Source: Clostridia bacterium (GTDB lineage Bacteria > Bacillota > Clostridia > Oscillospirales > Acutalibacteraceae). Taken from it: a stretch of 46,838 nucleotides of DNA. Made by a program: the position numbers and the translations under genes. This document shows positions 41,184 to 46,838 of this stretch, one piece after another (position 1 is the first letter of the stretch; the number at the start of each line of letters is the position of its first letter). The notes beneath the pieces are model-generated. The model had not been told where the DNA came from. It ran no database searches and saw only the letters and a program-made list of their open reading frames with translations. The stretch lies in NCBI GenBank assembly GCA_017437005.1, contig JAFSBZ010000041.1, positions 1 to 46,838 of the forward strand, in the 5' to 3' direction.

Positions 41184-41516
41184 TTTTGTATTAAATTTTA
41201 TTTAATAAATTAAAAATCTTATCAGGAGGAAACAAAAATGGCACTTGAAGCATTAGGTATGGTAGAAACCCGTGGTCTTGTAGCTGCAATCGAAGCTGCA
41301 GATGCAATGGTAAAGGCTGCAAACGTAGAGCTTATCGGCACCGAAAAAATCGGTTCAGGTCTTGTATCTGTAATGGTACGTGGCGACGTAGGCGCTGTTA
41401 AGGCTGCTGTAGAAGCCGGTTCTTCATCGGCAGGTTCTTTGGGCGAAGTTATTGCAACACACGTAATCCCAAGACCTCATGGCGATGTTGAAAAAATTCT
41501 TCCCTCATTGAAGTAA
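40905..41516 (+). repeat. Tandem duplication of a shell gene
   Basis: The segments 40905-41183 and 41238-41516 have the same length and differ at few positions. The first 119 bases are identical; nearly all later differences are silent, apart from two amino-acid changes near the end. The ribosome site upstream of each is also similar, so the copied unit probably included it. Confidence 0.9.
41238..41516 (+). CDS. Microcompartment hexameric shell protein (PduA/PduJ-like)
   Basis: The protein has 92 residues, with AGGAGG upstream. A canonical BMC-H domain: [20 protein letters not shown], pore loop [18 protein letters not shown] and a [16 protein letters not shown] end. It is almost the same protein as the short form of the preceding gene, so together they give a double dose of the main facet tile. 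A stable stem-loop lies just after its stop, before the pentamer gene. Confidence 0.95.
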   Translation: MALEALGMVETRGLVAAIEAADAMVKAANVELIGTEKIGSGLVSVMVRGDVGAVKAAVEAGSSSAGSLGEVIATHVIPRPHGDVEKILPSLK

Positions 41517-41526
41517 TGTTTTCTTT

Positions 41527-41566
41527 ATGGGGGGGAAGTTTCTTCCTCCCCATAGCATCCTTTTTT
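41527..41566 (+). terminator. Intra-operon stem-loop between hexamer and pentamer shell genes
   Basis: A 12-bp stem (41527-41538 and 41542-41553, seven G in the 5' arm, one G-U pair) with a TTT loop is followed 7 nt later by TTTTTT. The distance to the T-run is longer than in a strict intrinsic terminator, so partial termination or a 3'-end stabiliser are both possible. Confidence 0.65.
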
Positions 41567-41595
41567 AAAATCAATCAGAAGGGATTGTAAAATAA

Positions 41596-41868
41596 ATGTT
41601 AGTTGGAAAAGTAGTAGGAACAATAGTTTCTACACGTAAAAACGAAAAATTAGTGGGTTCTAAATTTATGGTTATTGAACCAATTGAAAAGTTGGGTGAC
41701 CCAAATAATAAATTCGTAGCTATAGACAATGTAGGCGCGGGTATTGGTGAAATAGTGCTTGTAGCAACAGGCTCTGCCGCCAGAATTGGTTGTGACCAGC
41801 AAACCGCTCCTGTAGATGCAGCTATTGTTGGTATTGTTGATAACGGAATAGGTTTACCGGAGTTATAA
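41596..41868 (+). CDS. Microcompartment pentameric vertex protein (EutN/CcmL/PduN-like)
   Basis: The protein has 90 residues, with AAGGGA upstream. Family signature: MLVGKVVGTIVSTRK at the start, MVIEPI, FVAIDNVGAGIGEIVLVATGSAAR, and PVDAAIVGIVD at the end. Pentamers of this family close the 12 vertices of the shell. Only one such gene is visible. Few copies are needed compared with hexamers, and the stem-loop just upstream may lower its expression. Confidence 0.96.
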   Translation: MLVGKVVGTIVSTRKNEKLVGSKFMVIEPIEKLGDPNNKFVAIDNVGAGIGEIVLVATGSAARIGCDQQTAPVDAAIVGIVDNGIGLPEL

Positions 41869-41874
41869 ATTAAA

Positions 41875-43200
41875 ATGAAACTTACAGAACTTCAGGGCAT
41901 TTTAAGGGATAACGGTATCGTGGGCGCAGGTGGCGCAGGTTTTCCAACCTATGCTAAACTAAGCGAAAAAGCCGATACAATTATTCTTAACTGCGCCGAG
42001 TGTGAGCCGCTTTTAAAGCTACACCGTCAAGTGTTAGGCACTCACCCGCAGGAAATTTTTGAAGCCCTCGAATTAATCTCGAAAACTGTAAACGCTAAAA
42101 GGGTTTGTGTTGCTCTAAAAAAGTCTTATGAGGAGACCGCCCAGGCAATTGCTCCCTTTATAGAGTTTTTTTCAAATATTGAAATTTGTCGTATTGATGA
42201 TGTATATCCCGCAGGTGATGAGGTTATTCTTACCTACGAGGTAACAGGCAGAATAGTACCGCCCGGCGACATACCGCTATCGGTTGGTGTAATGGTGCTA
42301 AACGTTGAAACGGTTTATAATCTTTACCGTGCGATGAATGGCAGACCCGTAACGCGTAAGTACGTTACAATTGCAGGTGAGGTTGAAAATCCAGTTACCG
42401 TGCGAGTGCCTATAGGCGTTACCGTAGGCGAGATACTTGATCTTGCAGGCAAAATAACCACACCCGATCCCGCCTTTATAATCGGCGGACCGATGATGGG
42501 TATACTTGGTAGCAAGGCTAATATTGTTACCAAAATCACCAATGCTGTACTTGTGTTGCCGAGTGATCATTCACTCATCAGACGACGTCGGTCAAAGACC
42601 TTCATAGATATGAAGCGTGCTATGGCGGCTTGCTGTCAATGTAGTTATTGCACAAGCCTTTGCTCGCGTAACCTTATAGGTCATCCAATAAATCCGTCAG
42701 AGTTTATGCGTGTCGCATCCAATGGCATTACAAACAATGCGGCGCCGTATTTAGATGCGATGTACTGTTCGGGTTGCGGACTTTGTGAGCAGTATTCGTG
42801 TGTGCAAAATCTGTCACCGCGAATGTTACTTGCCGCTTGCAAGACAGAGCTTCGTAAGGCGGGTGTTAAGCCTCAGCCTGTTAAGGATGGGTTAAAGGTA
42901 AACGAAAATCGACCCTTACGTCAGGTGCCGATGTCTCGTCTTACAAGTCGTATAGGTCTAAAAAAATATAACAAACCTGCCCCTATAATCGAGGCGGTTC
43001 CCAAATTTAAAAAAGTAACGGTGCTTCTTAGCCAACACGTAGGTGCACCCAGTGTACCTGTGGTAAAAAAAGGCGATATCGTTACCGAAAAACAGTTAAT
43101 AGCTACAGCAAGCGAGGGACTTAGTGTTGCTTTGCACTCACCGGTAAACGGTAAGGTAACTGCTGTAGGCAAAACAGCAATAATTATTGAAAAACAATAG
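41875..43200 (+). CDS. PduS-like flavin/iron-sulfur electron-transfer protein (RnfC-related)
   Basis: The protein has 441 residues, six bases after the pentamer gene. The N-terminal part has GIVGAGGAGFPTYAKL, a motif of PduS and RnfC (flavin/NAD region). A SLBB-like segment follows (YVTIAGEVENPVTVRVPIG). Two 4Fe-4S motifs are visible: CCQCSYCTSLC and YCSGCGLCEQYSC. The end is a small barrel-like domain (LLSQHVGAPSVPVV, ALHSPVNGKV). PduS reduces cobalamin in B12-dependent systems; here there is no B12 enzyme, so electron transfer to the activase or NAD+ regeneration within the shell is more likely. Confidence 0.9.
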   Translation: MKLTELQGILRDNGIVGAGGAGFPTYAKLSEKADTIILNCAECEPLLKLHRQVLGTHPQEIFEALELISKTVNAKRVCVALKKSYEETAQAIAPFIEFFSNIEICRIDDVYPAGDEVILTYEVTGRIVPPGDIPLSVGVMVLNVETVYNLYRAMNGRPVTRKYVTIAGEVENPVTVRVPIGVTVGEILDLAGKITTPDPAFIIGGPMMGILGSKANIVTKITNAVLVLPSDHSLIRRRRSKTFIDMKRAMAACCQCSYCTSLCSRNLIGHPINPSEFMRVASNGITNNAAPYLDAMYCSGCGLCEQYSCVQNLSPRMLLAACKTELRKAGVKPQPVKDGLKVNENRPLRQVPMSRLTSRIGLKKYNKPAPIIEAVPKFKKVTVLLSQHVGAPSVPVVKKGDIVTEKQLIATASEGLSVALHSPVNGKVTAVGKTAIIIEKQ

Positions 43201-43211
43201 GAGGCCATAAA

Positions 43212-43760
43212 GTGAAAAAAGCACTTGCAATGGTTGAATATAAAACCGTGTCTTCTGGTATGCGCGCGGCTGATATAATGGTAAAAACCGCCGAGGTTGA
43301 AATTATAGAGGCTACTACTGTGTGCCCTGGTAAATATATGGTACTTATTTCGGGCGAGCTTAGTGCAGTTCGCGCATCGGTTGATGCGGCGGCCGCCAAA
43401 ATGCCCGATATGTTAATAGATAAATTTGTGCTTGGTAATCCGCACGAAAGCATATTTACTGCGCTTTACGGCACAACCGATATCGGTAGTCCCAACGCTT
43501 TGGGTGTTCTTGAAACATTTTCATCATGTGCGGCAATAGTGGCCGCAGATATAGCAGCCAAAACTTCGCTTGTAGAGCTTGTTGAGCTTAGATTGTCTCG
43601 CGGTATGTGCGGCAAATCTTATTTACTGCTTACTGGTGAAATAGCGGCTGTTGATGCAGCAATTGAACGCGCAAAACAGGGAGCCGGTGAACAGGGAATG
43701 TTTCTTGATAGCGCGGTTATTCCACATCCTGATGAAAAAATGTGGAACAGTATTATATAA
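43212..43760 (+). CDS. Microcompartment trimeric shell protein, PduT-like with Cys in both pores
   Basis: The protein has 182 residues starting at GTG 43212 behind AGGAGG. Two fused BMC domains: residues 1-90 and about 95-182. In the first, TTVCPGKYMVLISG places Cys38 exactly where PduT has the Cys that holds a 4Fe-4S cluster at the trimer centre. In the second domain, SRGMCGKSYLL has Cys133 at the equivalent loop, which I do not recall in Salmonella PduT (GIGGKCYM there). It follows the PduS-like gene; PduS and PduT are known to interact, suggesting electron passage across the shell. Confidence 0.92.
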   Translation: MKKALAMVEYKTVSSGMRAADIMVKTAEVEIIEATTVCPGKYMVLISGELSAVRASVDAAAAKMPDMLIDKFVLGNPHESIFTALYGTTDIGSPNALGVLETFSSCAAIVAADIAAKTSLVELVELRLSRGMCGKSYLLLTGEIAAVDAAIERAKQGAGEQGMFLDSAVIPHPDEKMWNSII

Positions 43761-43791
43761 CTTAAATTTTCAGAAAGAGAGAACTGTTTAA

Positions 43792-44550
43792 ATGCTCGCA
43801 ATAGAACGACGTAATGCAATTCTTTCCAAGCTTTATTTAGACGGCAAGGTCATTGTTTCGGAACTGAGTACTGAGTTTGAAGTTACCGAAGAAACCATCC
43901 GCCGCGACCTTGAAAAATTAGATAAAGAAGGTCTTGTTAAAAAAAGTTATGGTGGAGCGGTGCTAATTCAAAATTTTAATACCGACCTTCCGCATAGTGT
44001 AAGAAAAAAAGCAAATGTTGAGGCAAAGCAAAAAATTGCCGAAAAAATAAGCGGTATGTTTCACGATGGCGATTGTATTATGATAGATGCAAGCTCAACG
44101 GCGCTTTTGCTACTCAACTATATCAAAAATTTAAAAAACATTACTCTTATTACTAATTCGGTAGAAGCGCTTATAGAGCTTTCCGATAAGGATGATTGGA
44201 ATGTGTTTTCAACCGGCGGTAAGTTAAAACGCGGCTCGCTGTCGTTGGTGGGTCCTTCAGCCGAAAAAACAATACGTGCCTTTCACGTAGACTACGCAGT
44301 ATGTTCTTCAAAGGGAATTGATATTTCACGCGGAATAACCGATTCAAACGAAAAAGATTCCGAAATGAAGCAGGCAATATTTGATTCGGCAGAAACCAAG
44401 ATTTTGGTTGTCGACTCAAGTAAATTTGATAAAATTTCGCTTATAAAGGTTAGCGATGTAACCGATGTTGATATCATCGCAACCGATACCGAGCCAAGCG
44501 CCAATTGGCAAGAATATTTAAAGACTAAAAACGTTGAATTAATATATTAA
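43792..44550 (+). CDS. DeoR/GlpR-family transcriptional repressor
   Basis: The protein has 252 residues. N-terminal winged helix with the family signature: RRNAILSKLYLDGKVIVSELSTEF, then TEETIRRDLEKLDKEGLVKKSYGGAV. The C-terminal DeoRC domain has ITLITNSVEAL, FSTGGKLKRGSLSLVGPSAE and KILVVDSSKFDK, a phosphosugar-binding fold. It is encoded within the microcompartment operon, so it probably regulates it in response to a sugar phosphate such as fuculose or rhamnulose phosphate. The shared 12-mer CTTTTGTGTGGT at both promoters is a candidate binding element. Confidence 0.92.
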   Translation: MLAIERRNAILSKLYLDGKVIVSELSTEFEVTEETIRRDLEKLDKEGLVKKSYGGAVLIQNFNTDLPHSVRKKANVEAKQKIAEKISGMFHDGDCIMIDASSTALLLLNYIKNLKNITLITNSVEALIELSDKDDWNVFSTGGKLKRGSLSLVGPSAEKTIRAFHVDYAVCSSKGIDISRGITDSNEKDSEMKQAIFDSAETKILVVDSSKFDKISLIKVSDVTDVDIIATDTEPSANWQEYLKTKNVELIY

Positions 44551-44576
44551 AAAAGTATCTCAAGGAGTGATTATAT

Positions 44577-46022
44577 ATGGCAAGAAATCTTACCGAAGCC
44601 GAAATTCGTGAGGTTGTAAGTCAAGTGTTAAATCAGGTTGCGGCGGTGCCTACAGCAAGTTTTGACAGCACACAATATGCAGGCAAAAAGTTTGTAGGTG
44701 TGTTCGACGATATGAACGATGCTATTGCCGCAGCACAGGTAGCTTATAAGGCGGTGCGCGCAATGTCGGTAGAAAAACGCGAACAGCTTATTACCGAAAT
44801 TCGCCGCCTCACACGTGCCGAAGCGCACATTATGGCAGAAATCGGCGTTAAAGAAACAGGTATGGGCAGGGTAGACCACAAAACTGCAAAGCATATGCTT
44901 GTTGCAGACAAAACCCCAGGCACCGAAGATATTGTTTCAGCCGCAAAAACAGGTGACTATGGCCTTACACTTGTAGAAATGGCTCCGTTTGGTGTAGTTG
45001 GCGCAATCACTCCAAGCACCAACCCAAGCGAAACAGTAATTTGTAACTCAATTGGTATGATAGCCGCAGGCAACGGTGTTGTATTTAATCCACATCCTAA
45101 TGCTATTGCTACATCCAACTACGCAGTTGACCTTGTTAACCGTGCAAGTAAAGCAATGGGTGGACCCGAAATTTTGGTTTGCTCTATGAAAAAGCCAACC
45201 CTTGAATCAGCCGCTATTATGCAGTCACACCCACTTATCAGACTTCTTGTTTGCACAGGTGGTCCGGGTGTTGTAAAAGCAGTTCTTTCTTCGGGTAAAA
45301 AGGCTATTGGTGCCGGTGCAGGTAATCCACCTGTTATAGTTGACGATACCGCCGATATCCAGAAGGCAGGTAAAGATATAATTGACGGTTGCACATTTGA
45401 TAACAACCTTCCTTGTATTGCCGAAAAAGAGGTATTTGCTTTCAGAAATATTGCTGACGAGCTTATCTCGGTTATGCTTAAAAATGGCGCTTATATGATA
45501 GACTCAGCACAAGCTGCTAAGCTTGCTGAAATAGTTTTGGTGGACAAAACCGACAAAAAAGGTAACGTTCGCAAAATAGTTAACCGCGACTGTGTTGGCC
45601 GTGATGCAAAGGTAATTCTTTCTAAGCTTGGTATTACCGTTAGTGATGATATTCGTTGTATCATTTGCGAAACCGACTTTAACCATCCCTTCGTTCAAGA
45701 AGAGCTTATGATGCCAATACTTCCAATAGTTCGCGTTAACGATATTGATGAGGCTATTGATTTGGCAGTTAAGGCCGAGCACGGCAATCGCCACACAGCA
45801 CATATGCATTCTAAAAATGTTGACAACCTTTCTCGTTTTGCACGCGAGGTTGAAACCACAATCTTTGTTAAAAATGCTCCTTCTTACGCAGGCATCGGCT
45901 TTGGCGGCGAGGGTCACGCAACCTTTACAATTGCAGGACCAACAGGTGAGGGTATTACCTCGGCTCGCAGCTTTACACGTCAACGTCGTTGCGTAATGGC
46001 AGAAAGCTTTAGAATTATTTAA
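44577..46022 (+). CDS. CoA-acylating aldehyde dehydrogenase (PduP/EutE-like) with encapsulation peptide
   Basis: The protein has 481 residues, with AAGGAG upstream. It converts propionaldehyde plus CoA and NAD+ to propionyl-CoA and NADH inside the shell. An N-terminal helix (NLTEAEIREVVSQVLNQV, residues 4-21) is the encapsulation peptide, followed by a short linker. Catalytic Cys280 is in NNLPCIAEKEV; the cofactor region APFGVVGAITPSTNP is typical of EutE/PduP. It lies directly before pduL, which takes propionyl-CoA to propionyl phosphate and frees CoA within the shell. Confidence 0.95.
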   Translation: MARNLTEAEIREVVSQVLNQVAAVPTASFDSTQYAGKKFVGVFDDMNDAIAAAQVAYKAVRAMSVEKREQLITEIRRLTRAEAHIMAEIGVKETGMGRVDHKTAKHMLVADKTPGTEDIVSAAKTGDYGLTLVEMAPFGVVGAITPSTNPSETVICNSIGMIAAGNGVVFNPHPNAIATSNYAVDLVNRASKAMGGPEILVCSMKKPTLESAAIMQSHPLIRLLVCTGGPGVVKAVLSSGKKAIGAGAGNPPVIVDDTADIQKAGKDIIDGCTFDNNLPCIAEKEVFAFRNIADELISVMLKNGAYMIDSAQAAKLAEIVLVDKTDKKGNVRKIVNRDCVGRDAKVILSKLGITVSDDIRCIICETDFNHPFVQEELMMPILPIVRVNDIDEAIDLAVKAEHGNRHTAHMHSKNVDNLSRFAREVETTIFVKNAPSYAGIGFGGEGHATFTIAGPTGEGITSARSFTRQRRCVMAESFRII

Positions 46023-46043
46023 TTTGAAAAGAGGCTAATAAAA

Positions 46044-46697
46044 ATGGCTTATGATGATAAAATAGTTGCCGAAATAGTGTCTCGCGTTATGGCAGGTCTT
46101 GGTGACAGTACGGCAAGCGTTAATACCGATACCGTGCCCGTTGGTGTATCTAACCGACATATTCACTTGTCGACCACCGATCTTGAAACACTTTTTGGTA
46201 AGGGATATGAGCTTACCCCCATAAAAGATTTGTCACAACCTGGTCAGTTTGCTTGTAAAGAAACCTTAACAATAGTGGGTCCGTCACTTCGCCCTATTGA
46301 AAACGTGCGAGTATTAGGCCCTGTGCGTAAGGCTTCTCAGGTAGAAATTTCACGTACCGATTCTTTTACTCTCAAGGTAAAACCACCCGTTCGTGAATCG
46401 GGCGATATTGCAGGCTCGGCTCCTGTTACAATTATAGGACCTAAAGGTGTTGTAACACTTAAAGAGGGTTGCATAATTGCTAACCGTCATATACATATGA
46501 GCACTGACGAGGGCGCACAGTTTGGCCTTTCAGACGGTCAGTATGTTGACGTAGAGGTTGAGGGTGCTCGCCGCACCAAGTTTTATGATGTTCAGGTGCG
46601 TGTACACAAGGATTTCCGCCTTGAAATGCATATCGACACCGATGATGCCAACGCCGCAGGCATAGGCAACGGCGCAAAGGTTAAAATAGTAAAATAA
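46044..46697 (+). CDS. pduL: Phosphate propanoyltransferase with encapsulation peptide
   Basis: The protein has 217 residues. An N-terminal helix (DKIVAEIVSRVMAGL, residues 5-19) targets it to the shell. Two metal-binding repeats typical of PduL follow: VGVSNRHIHLSTTDLETLFG and IIANRHIHMSTDEGAQFGLS, each with HxH ligands for zinc. It exchanges CoA for phosphate on propionyl-CoA, recycling CoA within the compartment and enabling ATP formation by a kinase outside. No kinase is visible in this window. A GC-rich hairpin follows and ends the operon. Confidence 0.96.
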   Translation: MAYDDKIVAEIVSRVMAGLGDSTASVNTDTVPVGVSNRHIHLSTTDLETLFGKGYELTPIKDLSQPGQFACKETLTIVGPSLRPIENVRVLGPVRKASQVEISRTDSFTLKVKPPVRESGDIAGSAPVTIIGPKGVVTLKEGCIIANRHIHMSTDEGAQFGLSDGQYVDVEVEGARRTKFYDVQVRVHKDFRLEMHIDTDDANAAGIGNGAKVKIVK

Positions 46698-46704
46698 AAA
46701 TCAT

Positions 46705-46727
46705 AACCACCCGTCAAACGGGTGGTT
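46705..46727 (+). terminator. GC-rich hairpin after pduL
   Basis: A perfect 10-bp stem AACCACCCGT/ACGGGTGGTT with a CAA loop. The T-run after it is weak (TTTGC), so termination may depend also on the following hairpins. Confidence 0.65.
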
Positions 46728-46730
46728 TGC

Positions 46731-46838
46731 ACAAGGGCTAAAAGCCCACAATGCCGACCCGCGTCTCAAGGCGCGGGCTTTCTCTTTGTTCAAGCCTTAG
46801 AGTATTTGCCTCTTTGGCTACCCCTAAAGGGGTTAACT
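46731..46838 (+). other. Non-coding tail with several short hairpins
   Basis: No gene was found up to the end of the window. Short inverted repeats occur in series: GGGCT/AGCCC (46735-46747), CCCGCG/CGCGGG (46758-46777, followed by CTTTCTCTTTG, terminator-like), GCC/GGC (46809-46819) and ACCCC/GGGGT (46820-46833). This looks like a hairpin-rich intergenic region. I did not match it to a known RNA family. Confidence 0.5.

Overview
The window looks like a chromosomal segment of an anaerobic, endospore-forming member of the Clostridia, probably a gut- or rumen-type Oscillospirales/Ruminococcaceae relative. The evidence is AT-rich DNA with strong Shine-Dalgarno sites, spoIIID, a type III glutamine synthetase, glycan-directed enzymes and transporters, an oxygen-sensitive glycyl radical enzyme, and a Gram-positive-style sorting signal. 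The species is inferred from gene content only. No tRNA, rRNA, CRISPR array, transposon or phage gene was seen.

Left part (1-19,090). A truncated ABC sugar-binding protein is followed by a 1,660-residue surface protein with four long internal repeats and a sortase-like C-terminus, a GH16 glucanase lipoprotein, and a small degenerate LytR-CpsA-Psr-like protein whose ribosome site lies inside the preceding terminator. Next come glutamine synthetase III with a consensus promoter, and an ECF sigma factor that overlaps a membrane-anchored beta-propeller protein (probable sensor/anti-sigma). A divergent AraC regulator faces a five-gene amino-sugar operon: NagB-like protein, TIM-barrel isomerase, two Gfo/Idh/MocA oxidoreductases and NagA. 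Three copies of a 10-bp element sit in the divergent promoter region.

Middle part (19,100-33,100). A GH106-like rhamnosidase candidate and an HtrA protease are on the minus strand. The housekeeping pair rpsO and pnp follows, the latter preceded by an almost continuous long leader stem like the RNase III/PNPase-controlled one of enterobacteria. Then come an XRE regulator with a membrane partner, a PTS IIC-type permease, endonuclease III, an (alpha/alpha)6-barrel protein, a C-terminally truncated MocR regulator divergent from a pyridoxal/pyridoxamine kinase, and spoIIID with a sigma-E-type promoter.

Right part (33,080-46,730). This is a complete glycyl-radical-enzyme-associated bacterial microcompartment locus of the fucose/rhamnose type (GRM5-like), in two transcription units. 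Unit 1 encodes a diol-dehydratase-type glycyl radical enzyme, its activase, a PduU/EutS-like shell protein and a PduV/EutP-like GTPase. Unit 2 encodes a class II (fuculose/rhamnulose-phosphate) aldolase, a GlcG/HbpS-like protein, a Zn alcohol dehydrogenase, five hexameric shell proteins, a pentameric vertex protein, a PduS-like flavo-iron-sulfur protein, a PduT-like trimeric shell protein, a DeoR regulator, CoA-acylating aldehyde dehydrogenase and PduL. Proposed flow: deoxy-sugar phosphate to DHAP plus lactaldehyde (aldolase), lactaldehyde to 1,2-propanediol (dehydrogenase), to propionaldehyde (radical enzyme), then to propanol or propionyl-CoA and propionyl phosphate inside the shell. Five enzymes or accessory proteins carry recognisable encapsulation helices.

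The most interesting signals are an internal start that would make two forms of one shell protein, a 15-bp inverted repeat coupling the spoIIID -10 element to its start codon, the pnp leader stem, an activase without the auxiliary ferredoxin-like insert, a PduT homologue with cysteines in both pores, and a stem-loop between the hexamer and pentamer shell genes.
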